From assembly GCF_004358095.2 (NCBI RefSeq), contig NZ_SMZJ02000001.1, positions 124,001 to 188,000 of the forward strand: 64,000 bases of DNA, in the 5' to 3' direction. Source of the stretch: Seonamhaeicola sediminis. GTDB lineage: Bacteria > Bacteroidota > Bacteroidia > Flavobacteriales > Flavobacteriaceae. The notes under the pieces are model-generated. The model was given only the letters and a program-made list of their open reading frames with translations, had not been told where the DNA came from and made no database searches. A program made the translations under genes and the position numbers. Shown one piece after another: positions 23,198-32,841 of the stretch (position 1 is its first letter; every line of letters begins with the position of its first letter).

Positions 23198-25261
23198 ATG
23201 AAGCAATTAATTACGTTAGGTTTTATTTTGATTACGCTTCTGGGGTTTTCACAAACCGCAGAAATAGATAGTCTTACCATAAAATTAGCGTATCAAAAGC
23301 AAGACTCCTTAAAAGTTGACACCTCTCTACAACTCATACAAGCGCTATATAACCTTGAAGAATATAACAAAGCATTTGATTATATTCTTTTAAGCGAAAA
23401 GCTATCTAATGACATTAATTACAAAAAAGGTGTTGCCGATATTACTTTTTACAAAGCATTGATTTATGCCCAAAAAGATGACTACATTAATGCGTTAAGC
23501 GGTTACAATAAAGCCAAAAACCTATACAATGATTTAAACGATACACTTGGTGTTGCTAAAGTGAATAATAACATTGGCTTGATTGAAATTAAACGTGGTA
23601 ACTTTTCTAAAGGGCTTCAATATTCATTAGCTGCAATAAACGAACTTGAAAAGCAAGACCTAAAAGAAGAACTGAAACTAGCTTATAGTAATCTTGCTAA
23701 GGCATACAATAGTGTCAATGCTCCTGATAAAGCCATTGCGTTTTACATTAAGGCCTTACATGTTCAAGAACAATTAGAAGATTCTGATGGTATAAATGAT
23801 TCCAACATGGCTTTAGCGGAATTGTATTCGCAGAAAAAAGAACACCGAAAAGCTATTGAGTATTATGAAAAAGTATTAACTAATAATACTGATAATTCTA
23901 CTAGGGGAAAGATTTATTCAAAATTGGGTGGTGAATATTTAAAATTTAACGACTATAATAAAGCCACCGAATACTTGGTACAGGCCTATAATATTAATAT
24001 AAGAAGTGAGGATAGGAATGGTTTACTTCCAGTTTTAAACAACCTGGGTGACTTAAATTTACGAAAAAGCAGACTTATTGTTGCCGAACGTCAATTATTA
24101 CAAGCTGGAGCCATTGCAAAAGAGTTAGACAACAAGGAAGAGTTGTTGAAACATTACAAACTCATGACCGCTTTAGACTCTACCAAACGAAGATTTGACA
24201 AAGCTTTTGTATGGCAACGCGAGTATTATAACTTAAAAAACGAATTGGATAAAAAAACGTCTTCATTTAACACTAAAGCAGACTCTGAGGTTGCACTTGA
24301 ATTAGACCCTAATTTTGATCAACCAAATACAGATTCAAATTTCAAAGAGAATAATAAGGATTTTTCTACTAAAGATTCAAACACGCTTGGTAAATTCAAG
24401 ATACTTTTCTATGCCCTTTTGGCTGCCTTAGCTATTGTGGCAACTTTTTTAATTTTAGCTCACTTTAAGCGAAATGAGACTATAAAATACACTCAAGAAT
24501 TAGAAGAAAAAAATATTAAAACCGACTTACAAAAACAGGCATACGAAGAACAAATAGCACATCTTGAAAGTATTAATAATGTTAAAGACAAGTTATTCTC
24601 CATCGTATCACATGATTTAAAAGATTCCTTATCCTCCATTAATGGTTTTATTGGCTTGTTGAGTGATGGTTCTTTATCTAGAGAAGAATTTGATAAGCTA
24701 ATACCAGAGCTAAGTGAAAATGCTAACAATGCATCTTTGTTACTCTTTAACTTATTGAACTGGTCTAAGTCTCAAATGCAATCTTTAGAGCCTAAACCAA
24801 GCCTGTTTGATATTCAGGAAGTGTTTGAAGATAAGGTAAAACTTGTTGAACAACGTATAGAAAATAAAGGCATTACGCTCATAGATCATTCTCTTCGAGA
24901 TTTTGCCTATGCAGACCGCAGTATGTTTGAAATTGTTGTACAAAACCTTTTAGCAAACGCTATAAAGTTTTGTAAAAAAGGGGATACCATAACAATTTCA
25001 AACCACATAAGCAATGGTAGTTGCATTGTGAGTATTGCTGATACTGGTGTTGGAATTTCTAAAGAAAATTTAGGGAAACTGTTTAAAAACACCTCTTTTA
25101 CAACTACTGGAACCAGTAATGAAAAAGGCACCGGTTTAGGGCTCTCAATTTGTAAAGAACTTGTAGAATTAAACCACGGTAAAATTTGGGTTGAAAGCAC
25201 ATTAAATGTTGGAAGTACATTCTATGTTCAGCTACCAAAATCTAAACCTTCCAATACATAG
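23198..25261 (+). CDS. TPR-repeat sensor histidine kinase
   Basis: 687 residues. Signal peptide MKQLITLGFILITLLGFSQT; periplasmic TPR repeats to residue ~330 (e.g. AKAYNSVNAPDKAIAFYIKA, EYYEKVLTNN); one membrane helix at ~400-423; coiled coil; HisKA domain with FSIVSHDLKDSLSSI (phospho-acceptor His472); and an HATPase domain with NLLANAIKFC (N box), ADTGVGIS (G1) and GTGLGLSICKELVELNHG (G2). No receiver domain is fused and no response regulator is adjacent, so the partner is encoded elsewhere. Its ligand is unknown; TPR sensor domains of this type are common in Flavobacteriaceae. Its stop codon lies two bases from that of the convergent ctlX gene. Confidence 0.93.
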   Translation: MKQLITLGFILITLLGFSQTAEIDSLTIKLAYQKQDSLKVDTSLQLIQALYNLEEYNKAFDYILLSEKLSNDINYKKGVADITFYKALIYAQKDDYINALSGYNKAKNLYNDLNDTLGVAKVNNNIGLIEIKRGNFSKGLQYSLAAINELEKQDLKEELKLAYSNLAKAYNSVNAPDKAIAFYIKALHVQEQLEDSDGINDSNMALAELYSQKKEHRKAIEYYEKVLTNNTDNSTRGKIYSKLGGEYLKFNDYNKATEYLVQAYNINIRSEDRNGLLPVLNNLGDLNLRKSRLIVAERQLLQAGAIAKELDNKEELLKHYKLMTALDSTKRRFDKAFVWQREYYNLKNELDKKTSSFNTKADSEVALELDPNFDQPNTDSNFKENNKDFSTKDSNTLGKFKILFYALLAALAIVATFLILAHFKRNETIKYTQELEEKNIKTDLQKQAYEEQIAHLESINNVKDKLFSIVSHDLKDSLSSINGFIGLLSDGSLSREEFDKLIPELSENANNASLLLFNLLNWSKSQMQSLEPKPSLFDIQEVFEDKVKLVEQRIENKGITLIDHSLRDFAYADRSMFEIVVQNLLANAIKFCKKGDTITISNHISNGSCIVSIADTGVGISKENLGKLFKNTSFTTTGTSNEKGTGLGLSICKELVELNHGKIWVESTLNVGSTFYVQLPKSKPSNT

Positions 25262-25263
25262 TA

Positions 25264-26199
25264 TTAAACTTTAGGCAAAAACACTTCGGCCATCATACAT
25301 CTGGCACTACCTCCTCCACAAGCTTCAATAGTATCTAATGGGCTAAATATAATTGAGCAATGTTTTTTAATCTGGTTAATTTGATTTAACATTAAACTAT
25401 CATGTGCCGATTGACTCATAGTTAAAAACAATTGCTCATTTGCGCCACGTACTTGTAACATATTGCCAACAAAACTATTTACCTGTGCTTCAGAAATAGC
25501 AATCACATCCTTATTGGTATCTTTTAAATGCTTAATCACATTCTTGCGTTCTTTTTTATCATCAATAGCATCTAAACAAATTACGGCAAAGGTCTCTGCC
25601 ACACACATCATGACGTTTGTATGATAAATTGGCCTGCGCACATCATTTACCGTTTGATTAGCATTAAAAATAATGGGAGTATATTCAAAATCTTCGCAAA
25701 ACTCAATAAACAAATCTTCATCAGCTCTTGGTGATAAGGCACAATATGCCCTTTTATTTGCCCTATCTAAAACAACACTTCCAGTACCTTCTAAAAAGAT
25801 ATCTTCATCTTCAGCAGCGGTATAATCAACTATATTTTTAATTAAAAAACCGCTTTCCTCAAGCGTATCTAAAATAGCTTCTCTGCGTTCATGACGTCTG
25901 TTTTCGGCGAACATGGGATAAATAGCTACCGTACCATCTTGATGGAATGAAATCCAATTATTTGGAAAAATAGAATCGGGGGTATCAAAATCCTCTGTAT
26001 CTGACACCACAACAACTTGAACCCCAAAAGACCTTAGCTTTTCAACATAAGCATCAAACTCTTCTTGGGCCTTTTTATTAATTGAAGCTGGTAAAACATT
26101 ATCAATAACTCTTTGATAATAGTTATTAACTACAGTTTGTTCGTTCATCCTAAAATGAATAGGACGCACCATTAAAATAGTGTTAGTGGTTTGTTGCAT
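25264..26199 (-). CDS. ctlX: CtlX-type citrulline/arginine-modifying hydrolase
   Basis: 311 residues of the amidinotransferase/dimethylargininase-like fold. Likely catalytic residues are seen in EDEDIFLEGTGSVVLD (Glu), IYHTNVMMCV (His) and EACGGGSARCMMAEVF (Cys near the C-terminus). It begins with TTNTILMVRPIHFRMNEQT, characteristic of the group annotated as citrulline utilisation hydrolase CtlX. The true substrate in Bacteroidota is not proven. The gene stands alone on the minus strand, convergent with the histidine kinase gene with only two bases between stops and no terminator between them. Confidence 0.85.
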   Translation of the reverse strand: MQQTTNTILMVRPIHFRMNEQTVVNNYYQRVIDNVLPASINKKAQEEFDAYVEKLRSFGVQVVVVSDTEDFDTPDSIFPNNWISFHQDGTVAIYPMFAENRRHERREAILDTLEESGFLIKNIVDYTAAEDEDIFLEGTGSVVLDRANKRAYCALSPRADEDLFIEFCEDFEYTPIIFNANQTVNDVRRPIYHTNVMMCVAETFAVICLDAIDDKKERKNVIKHLKDTNKDVIAISEAQVNSFVGNMLQVRGANEQLFLTMSQSAHDSLMLNQINQIKKHCSIIFSPLDTIEACGGGSARCMMAEVFLPKV

Positions 26200-26355
26200 G
26201 GTTCTTATATAGAATGCCTAAAAATATAATAATTAATCTAAAAACTATTTTATTTCTAAAGCCAATGCTCAACTTTTGGTAAGCTTATATCATTGCATCT
26301 TATTCACTTGAGTTGAATTCATTTCAGCGTATAATAAGATAAAAATACTTAAAAT

Positions 26356-26583
26356 TCACTTAGTGTATTGCTCCTTAATATTCTTAACCAAATACTCTAA
26401 TCCATTTACTTTTAATTCATACACAGTGGTGAGCATATCACCTAATTTATTTTTAGGAAACCCTTTTCTATAATACCAAACCACATAATATTCTGGCAAG
26501 TCTATTAAATAGCGGTCTTTATATTTACCATAGGGCATTTTAGTCTGTGCCAACTTTATGAGAAAGTCTTTATCTGGGATCAT
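26356..26583 (-). CDS. DUF3820 family protein
   Basis: 75 residues. Core motif KMPYGKYKDRYLIDLPEYYV followed by WYYRKGFPKNKLGDMLTTVYE, the DUF3820 signature. Relatives have been called putative quorum-sensing-regulated virulence factors, without clear function. The stop-start arrangement with the DUF922 gene (shared base 26583) indicates co-transcription. The FGK(H/Y)K core also appears at the C-terminus of the exonuclease at 41567-42343, which hints at a role with nucleic acids. Confidence 0.85.
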   Translation of the reverse strand: MIPDKDFLIKLAQTKMPYGKYKDRYLIDLPEYYVVWYYRKGFPKNKLGDMLTTVYELKVNGLEYLVKNIKEQYTK

Positions 26584-27119
26584 TAATTAGACTTGTATTT
26601 AGCATACTTTTTAAGTTCTTCTTTAATATAAGATTGCCATTTGGCTTGTGCTGAAGTAAGTCTTGAATAGTTGGTTTCAGTATCATAACTGTTCTGAACA
26701 GCTGTTAATTCTTTGTTTATGTCTTCATGAATTTTTTGTAATACCTCTTTAATATTACCAGTTACCATTAATTTGCTTACCCTATGTCTAAACTTTCTAG
26801 CATGCAATTCTGTAATATCAAAATGTAATTGTTCATGCTGCAAAACATGACTACTGGCTTTTTCTGGTTTATACCAAGACTGCTTTGGATAAAAATGGGC
26901 ATCGATATCGGTTTTAAAACTTACTACCTTTCCATCACTCTGTTTAACTGAAAAACCAAAAGTAATTCCAGATGCGGTTATTGCAACAGCACTAGAAAGT
27001 CTATCTGGGTTTCCTTTAAAATCAGACCAAGTTAATTTATAAGAATCTCGCCATGATAAAACAGGTTCTTTATGAACCAGCAAAAAACAGCTTAACACAA
27101 AAAAAGTTCTAATAAACAT
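26583..27119 (-). CDS. DUF922 secreted zinc-protease-like protein
   Basis: 178 residues with an N-terminal signal (MFIRTFFVLSCFLLVHKEPV). LQHEQLHFDITELHARKFR contains an HExxH-like HEQLH followed by the DITE signature of DUF922, a family predicted to be secreted Zn-dependent proteases. YKLTWSDFKGNPDRLSSAVA is the conserved N-terminal DUF922 block. Periplasmic or surface location is expected. Protease activity is predicted, not shown. A -7-like box TAGCTTTG lies on the minus strand at 27160-27167. It overlaps the DUF3820 gene by one base. Confidence 0.85.
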   Translation of the reverse strand: MFIRTFFVLSCFLLVHKEPVLSWRDSYKLTWSDFKGNPDRLSSAVAITASGITFGFSVKQSDGKVVSFKTDIDAHFYPKQSWYKPEKASSHVLQHEQLHFDITELHARKFRHRVSKLMVTGNIKEVLQKIHEDINKELTAVQNSYDTETNYSRLTSAQAKWQSYIKEELKKYAKYKSN

Positions 27120-27188
27120 AAGTAGGTTTTTTAATTAACTCTCATCAAACAACTTCCAACAAAGCTATAAACGGGAAACACTAAATTC

Positions 27189-29108
27189 TTATTGCTTTAC
27201 TTCAACAATGGCTAAATCTTGATGCTTTACCAAATATATGGCATCATTATAAAAGCCACCAAAAAGCTTCTTCTTATATGAGAATTTATTCTCTACATAT
27301 TCTGTTAAAGGAGCCTTATTTACAGACATGAATAAATCGTCTGATGATACTAATCGCAACACTACGTCCATAGTTAAATCAAATCCTTTTACAGCTCTTC
27401 TGTTGGGAGTTATATGATAAGTTTCCTCATATTTTTTAGCAAATGCATTATTCTCATTATAGTTTTTTGATGTGGTTGCATAATGAAATTGAAGCTTAGA
27501 CAAATGCTCATTTGAAATTTCATCGCCTTCAAAAGCCTTATTAAAATCAGTTGTTACCAATATAATATCTCTTTGCTCAATGTGCTCTTCTTCATTTTCT
27601 TTCTGAATTAAAGATGCTAAAATACTGGTAACATTTGACGCAAATCCAACATCTTTAGTTTCTAAAAACACAATATTATTACCTGGCTTTAAAACATCTT
27701 CTATATCCTGTCTGTTTACATAATATTTATCTACACCCTCTTTGTCTTTTCTGGAAAACACTTGTTTAGCCCCTATAAATTCCTGTTTTAAATTATTGGA
27801 AACAACAGTGTGCTTAGAATCTGCCACAATCACAATGTTACTCATCAAAGTATCAGATTTTACAAAATTTATCACTTTAGTTTTTAATAACCCATCTGAT
27901 GCTCTAGACTGAAACACATTGTCATACAACTTCAAATCAGTTCCTATGGGTGACACAACAGGTACTTGGTACTTTCTTAATTCTGATGATGCTCTTTCAA
28001 AGGTTTTAGAAGTTAACGGACCAATTACGGCATCTAAATCTTCAAAATCATTTTCATTAATAATCTGGCTAACCTCACTCACTTCATTTTTGGTGTCATA
28101 CACATCAATTTTAAGAGAAATACCCAATAATTTTAGAGAATCAACTGCCATTAAAACACCAGAATGGAAATCCAGCGAAGCATCTAAATAAGGGTCGCTT
28201 TTTATACTTCTTTTTGTACCAGCAATAGAATCAAAATCTACTCTATTCAATCTAAATGGTAACATGATAGCAATACGCTTGGTTGTAAAATCTGAAATAC
28301 TATCAACCAACCTAATTTTGCCTTTTTCCTCTTCTTTGGAAATTGATTCATTAAAAGGAATCTTCAAAATCATTCCTGCTTTTAATCCAGTTTCTTTCAA
28401 TTCAGGATTTAAAGCTTCTAACTTATCTTGTTCTAAACCAAGCTTAATTTTTAAACGGTAAAAACCTTCTTTTGGTAATACTTTGTAGTAACTATATTGA
28501 TCATCAACTTCTTTTTCGGCATCATCTTCAATATTGGGCACTTTAATTTCTTGCCCTTCTTTTAAAACCTCCCCTATTTCAGGGTTTAAAGATTCTAACT
28601 CTGCAACGGTAATCCCAAATTTATAAGCAATGCGCCACTTACCCTCTTTTGGTTGTACAATATAGGTTTTATAGGGCTCTACTTTTTCAACCACTTCTTT
28701 GGTTTTAAAAATTGGAATCTTTAATTTATCTCCCTTACGCAGCGGATTAGCATACAAAAATGTATTGTGCTTCTTTATGTCATCTTCCGAAACATCATAA
28801 TTTTTAGCCAAACTGTAAAGCGTTTCTTTTCGTTTGGTTTTATGCGTTTTAAAACCCTGCAACTCTTTTACTATGGTTGTTTTTACCTCAACTTTAGATT
28901 TTGGAATGATTAAAATAGTATTGGGTTTTAATTCCTTTTTTGCCTCAGGATTTAGCGTATAAATATCAAAAGGGGTTACATAGTATCGTTTTGCTATACC
29001 TTCAATGGTTTCACCTTTTTTTACTCTATGAACTGTATGATTTTGAGCTTGAGCTAAGCTGAAACTAAAAAAAAGTAAGAAACAAAAAACGAAAAAGTAT
29101 TTACTCAT
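27189..29108 (-). CDS. LysM-repeat protein with periplasmic-binding (type 1) domain
   Basis: 639 residues. A signal peptide (KYFFVFCFLLFFSFSLAQAQ) precedes about four LysM-type modules, the first two clearest: HRVKKGETIEGIAKRYYVTP and HKTKRKETLYSLAKNYDVSE. From ~275 to the end there is an alpha/beta part (KRIAIMLPFRLN, DLDAVIGPLTSKTFE, VPVVSPIGTD, NIVFLETKD) resembling type 1 periplasmic-binding proteins. LysM modules bind peptidoglycan; the second domain suggests ligand sensing or LppC-like scaffolding at the cell wall. It lies upstream of nothing on its strand until the DUF922 gene, and downstream of guaA. Confidence 0.87.
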   Translation of the reverse strand: MSKYFFVFCFLLFFSFSLAQAQNHTVHRVKKGETIEGIAKRYYVTPFDIYTLNPEAKKELKPNTILIIPKSKVEVKTTIVKELQGFKTHKTKRKETLYSLAKNYDVSEDDIKKHNTFLYANPLRKGDKLKIPIFKTKEVVEKVEPYKTYIVQPKEGKWRIAYKFGITVAELESLNPEIGEVLKEGQEIKVPNIEDDAEKEVDDQYSYYKVLPKEGFYRLKIKLGLEQDKLEALNPELKETGLKAGMILKIPFNESISKEEEKGKIRLVDSISDFTTKRIAIMLPFRLNRVDFDSIAGTKRSIKSDPYLDASLDFHSGVLMAVDSLKLLGISLKIDVYDTKNEVSEVSQIINENDFEDLDAVIGPLTSKTFERASSELRKYQVPVVSPIGTDLKLYDNVFQSRASDGLLKTKVINFVKSDTLMSNIVIVADSKHTVVSNNLKQEFIGAKQVFSRKDKEGVDKYYVNRQDIEDVLKPGNNIVFLETKDVGFASNVTSILASLIQKENEEEHIEQRDIILVTTDFNKAFEGDEISNEHLSKLQFHYATTSKNYNENNAFAKKYEETYHITPNRRAVKGFDLTMDVVLRLVSSDDLFMSVNKAPLTEYVENKFSYKKKLFGGFYNDAIYLVKHQDLAIVEVKQ

Positions 29109-29232
29109 ATAACTAATTTTATGACGTTAAGGATGCAATAACACCCATTACCTTTTTGGTTAAATCATATAACGTGCCAAAATGATACTAGTGCTTTAAC
29201 ACAATAGCTAACAACTACAGCATACAATTTAA

Positions 29233-29277
29233 TAATATTACAAAATCACATAAATATATACGATACTTTGTAATATT
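29233..29277. repeat. Spaced inverted repeat between guaA and the LysM gene
   Basis: AATATTACAAA (29233-29243) and TTTGTAATATT (29267-29277) form a perfect 11-bp inverted repeat with a 23-base spacer. There is no T-run, so a protein-binding site is as likely as a terminator. The rest of 29109-29377 shows nothing else. Confidence 0.6.
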
Positions 29278-29377
29278 AAGATGATACCGACCTTATAAAA
29301 AGTTTATAATTTGTAAATAACACCCACAACTTAATTATTAAGCAAAACTGTATCTATAGCTGAGACACTACATAGAA

Positions 29378-30913
29378 TTACTCCCACTCAATGGTTGCTG
29401 GTGGCTTTGAACTAATATCATAAACTACTCTATTAACGCCTTTTACCTTGTTTATTATATCGTTTGAGGTTTTTTGCAGGAATTCATAGGGAAGGTTAAC
29501 CCAATCTGCAGTCATACCATCTGTACTTTCTACTGCTCTTAACGCCACACATTTCTCATAAGTACGCTCATCTCCCATAACACCAACACTATTTACCGGA
29601 AGCAACATGGCTCCTGCTTGCCATACATTGTCATATAATCCCCATTCTTTAAGACCATTTATAAAGATATGGTCTACCTCTTGCAGAATTCTTACTTTTT
29701 CAGCAGTGATATCTCCCAAAATTCGGATTCCCAAACCAGGGCCTGGAAATGGGTGACGCCCTAAAAGTTCTGGATCTATACCTAAAGTCTTCCCTACTCT
29801 ACGTACCTCATCTTTAAAAATTGCACGTAATGGTTCTACTATTTTAAGCTTCATAAAGTCTGGCAATCCACCAACGTTATGGTGACTTTTTATGGTTGCA
29901 GAAGGCCCTCCAGTTGCCGAAACACTTTCAATAACATCAGGATATATGGTACCTTGTGCTAACCAAGTTACATCCTCTATTTTATGGGCTTCGTCATCAA
30001 AAACCTCTATAAACGCATTACCAATAGCTTTTCGTTTTAACTCAGGGTCTTCAATACCTTTTAACGCTTCTAAAAAACGACTAGAAGCATCAACACCTTT
30101 AACATTAAGTCCCATGCCTTCATATTGATTTAAAACGTTTTCAAATTCGTTTTTACGAAGGAGTCCGTTATTAACAAAAATACAGTACAAGTTTTTGCCT
30201 ATGGCTTTGTTTAACAACACTGCAGCAACCGTAGAATCTACTCCTCCCGATAAACCAAGCACTACTTTATCATCACCCACTTTTTCCTTAATGAACTCTA
30301 CCGTTTCTTCTATAAAGGAATCTGGTGTCCAATCTTGATGCAAACCAGCAATACTTACCAAAAAGTTTTCTAATAGCTGTTTTCCGTCAGTGGAATGATA
30401 TACTTCTGGATGAAATTGAATCGCATAGGTTTCTTCGCCATTAATTCTGTAAGCTGCATTTTCAACGTCATGTGTGCTTGCAATCAGCACCCCATTATTG
30501 GGTAATTGTTTAATGGTGTCTGAATGACTCATCCAAACCTGACTACCTGTGTGAATATGTGCAAAAAATGGTTCGTTACCTTTTATAAATGATAAATTAG
30601 CTCGACCGTACTCACGCGTATTTGAAGGCGCTACTTCGCCTCCAGAAAAATGCGCTAAATATTGGGCCCCGTAGCATACTGCTAATAATGGTTTTTTACC
30701 TCGTATTTCTGCTAAATCTGGATGTAAAGCTTCTTCACCTCTTACAGAAAAGGGACTACCCGAAAGTATTACTGCCTTATACTCTTCTACATTTGATGGA
30801 ATCTTATTGAATGGATGAATTTCGGAGTAAATGTTGAGTTCCCTAACTCTACGCGCAATAAGCTGAGTGTATTGCGACCCGAAGTCTAAAATTAGTACCT
30901 TGTCATGTTGCAT
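29378..30913 (-). CDS. guaA: GMP synthase (glutamine-hydrolysing)
   Basis: Converts XMP to GMP using glutamine. The class I glutamine amidotransferase domain has nucleophile elbow [15 protein letters not shown] and HPEVYHS. The ATP pyrophosphatase P-loop is [14 protein letters not shown] near residue 225, and the C-terminal GMPS dimerisation domain ends KPPATIEWE, as in all bacterial GuaA. I use the ATG at 30911-30913 ([15 protein letters not shown], 511 residues). A TTG two codons upstream overlaps the promoter box and is unlikely. Single-gene unit. Confidence 0.97.
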   Translation of the reverse strand: MQHDKVLILDFGSQYTQLIARRVRELNIYSEIHPFNKIPSNVEEYKAVILSGSPFSVRGEEALHPDLAEIRGKKPLLAVCYGAQYLAHFSGGEVAPSNTREYGRANLSFIKGNEPFFAHIHTGSQVWMSHSDTIKQLPNNGVLIASTHDVENAAYRINGEETYAIQFHPEVYHSTDGKQLLENFLVSIAGLHQDWTPDSFIEETVEFIKEKVGDDKVVLGLSGGVDSTVAAVLLNKAIGKNLYCIFVNNGLLRKNEFENVLNQYEGMGLNVKGVDASSRFLEALKGIEDPELKRKAIGNAFIEVFDDEAHKIEDVTWLAQGTIYPDVIESVSATGGPSATIKSHHNVGGLPDFMKLKIVEPLRAIFKDEVRRVGKTLGIDPELLGRHPFPGPGLGIRILGDITAEKVRILQEVDHIFINGLKEWGLYDNVWQAGAMLLPVNSVGVMGDERTYEKCVALRAVESTDGMTADWVNLPYEFLQKTSNDIINKVKGVNRVVYDISSKPPATIEWE

Positions 30914-30916
30914 GCG

Positions 30917-30924
30917 CAAAAATA
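30917..30924 (-). promoter_or_regulatory. Candidate -7 promoter element abutting the guaA start
   Basis: Minus strand TATTTTTG, followed by CGC and then the ATG. Transcription would begin at or within a few bases of the start codon, implying a leaderless or nearly leaderless mRNA. Confidence 0.5.
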
Positions 30925-31020
30925 AAAAGGTTTTTATAATTTCGATTTACGATTATGGATTTTTTTAAAAAGGTTATTAACTAACTGAATTATTAAAAAA
31001 ATAATAGTTTAAAAAACACT

Positions 31021-32625
31021 TTACATAGTTAATATTAAAAATTCTCCCTGAAGTGGTTTTAAATGGGCTATTAATTGCGGAATTAATTGCTCTCCATATT
31101 CTAAATAAAACTCTGTAAAATTAGTATTGCGCTCTTGCAAACTTCCATTTGGAAATAGTTGATTTTGAAGTTCTGTCATTCTAGACACCTGATCTGAAAG
31201 CGCTTTCTTTTGTGCTTTCAGCAAACGCTTCTCCAATCTATTTAATCCATTTGTTTGTTTCGCTTCTTGCGCTTTTACAGCACCTAAAAAGGATTTATCT
31301 GTTTGTTCTGCTAAGGAGTATAAGTTTTCAAATTGTTTTTGAAGATGCGCTTTTTGCTCAGAAAAATCAATATTGATGTTAGATATTTCTCTAACCTTTT
31401 TATTGATAAAAGCATTGCGTTTTAAAAAGATATCTTCATTTGAAATTTTTAACTTATGAAGTTTTTTAGATTGACTTTCAGTTTTAATCAATACCGAATT
31501 ACGCAACAACAACATAGGAAAAGGGACTTCAACCTTTTCAAAATAAGCTTTTAATTGAAACCAATAGGCTAGCTCACCACCACCACCAATATAGCAAAGG
31601 TTAGGAAGAATAACTTCTTGATATAAAGGACGCATAATTACATTTGGAGAAAACCGTTCCGGATGCTTACTGAGTTCTTCTTGTATTTCATTTAAACTCC
31701 AATTAATATCAGTATTCAATACCTTAAAACTATTCTCTTCAAAAACAATACGCTCTCTTAAATTTTCAGCCAAATAAAAAAGATTAATTTCTCTTGGGTT
31801 AACCTGTATTTGATATTGTTCTTTGGCTAATTCACTTATTTGCTCATTAGTCTTAGAAACTTCATTAAAAGCTGTATTATTCAACAATTCATCTTTTACA
31901 AAAGGAATAAACAACCGTTTTAATTCCACATCATTTGCATCAATAATTACCAACCCGTATTCTTTAAATAACTCATTTGCCAAAAACCTAGTTGCATCAG
32001 CTAAATTACTATGATTTAGATAAGCTTTTTTGAAAAGTACTTTTAAATCATTTGCATTTTTACTTTTTCCAAACTCACTTTCTAACACCATAAAAACGTC
32101 TTCTAACCCTTCATTTGATAACTCTCCAACGGCTCCTTTTGCGCTTCTATTCCATTGTATTTTTTTACCCTTAAAATTGAAATAATTAATTTCATCAAAA
32201 TCATGGTCTTCGGTTGCCATCCAATACACAGGAATAAAGTGGTAATTAGAATATTTTTCTTTTAATTCTTTAGAAAGGTTTAAAGCAGACACTATTTTGT
32301 ACAAAAAATAGAGCGGACCAGTAAATAAATTGAGTTGATGACCAGTGGTTATTGTAAAAGCGTTTTCCTTTTCAAGTAATTCTATGTTCTGAATAGTTAA
32401 TTCTGAAGTATCGGTATTCAGATATTGCTTCTTTAAGGCATTAACCAATATACTTCTTGTTTGGGCTTCAATAGCATTTTTTTTCTCTTGAATCTGATCT
32501 CTGAAATTATTAATAGAAGGAAATCTATTATAAAAAGTTTTTAATTCAGGGGTTTCAGCTAAATAATCACAGATTAATGATGAAAAATAACCCGCTTTTT
32601 TAAACGAAATGGTGTCTATTGGCAT
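31021..32625 (-). CDS. bshC: Bacillithiol biosynthesis cysteine-adding enzyme BshC
   Basis: 534 residues. In the bacillithiol pathway BshC adds cysteine to glucosaminyl-malate. Recognisable blocks are FTITTGHQLNLFTGPLYFLYK, PVYWMATEDHDFDEINYFNF, NVIMRPLYQEVILPNLCYIGGGGELAYW and the long C-terminal coiled coil (~380-480). The length is normal. Flavobacteriaceae commonly have BshC. BshA and BshB are not in the window. It is a single-gene unit; a TATTTTTG box on the minus strand at 32735-32742 may belong to its promoter. Confidence 0.95.
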   Translation of the reverse strand: MPIDTISFKKAGYFSSLICDYLAETPELKTFYNRFPSINNFRDQIQEKKNAIEAQTRSILVNALKKQYLNTDTSELTIQNIELLEKENAFTITTGHQLNLFTGPLYFLYKIVSALNLSKELKEKYSNYHFIPVYWMATEDHDFDEINYFNFKGKKIQWNRSAKGAVGELSNEGLEDVFMVLESEFGKSKNANDLKVLFKKAYLNHSNLADATRFLANELFKEYGLVIIDANDVELKRLFIPFVKDELLNNTAFNEVSKTNEQISELAKEQYQIQVNPREINLFYLAENLRERIVFEENSFKVLNTDINWSLNEIQEELSKHPERFSPNVIMRPLYQEVILPNLCYIGGGGELAYWFQLKAYFEKVEVPFPMLLLRNSVLIKTESQSKKLHKLKISNEDIFLKRNAFINKKVREISNINIDFSEQKAHLQKQFENLYSLAEQTDKSFLGAVKAQEAKQTNGLNRLEKRLLKAQKKALSDQVSRMTELQNQLFPNGSLQERNTNFTEFYLEYGEQLIPQLIAHLKPLQGEFLILTM

Positions 32626-32841
32626 AAAAACACATTTTTGAAGTAAATATACAGTTATTAAAATTCAAAAATTCTAAAAAATAAGTTAAGAGTTTATTTG
32701 GGAATCTCTTCATTATACTGATTTGTAGATCAAACAAAAATAGTTTTACTAATCAAATGTTAAATCTAAGAGTCCTCTTAGTAATCATAGATTTTTTTTT
32801 CGTAAATTAATGTCACTTAACCCGTTAACACTTATTAAGTC

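Noticed and set aside
23198-25261. Two-component pair with a nearby response regulator
   Set aside because: No receiver-domain gene was found within several kilobases on either side.
32763-32790. AAGAGTCCTCTT palindrome upstream of the CarboxypepD_reg gene as an operator
   Set aside because: It is a single short site with no second copy seen near other genes; too weak to list.
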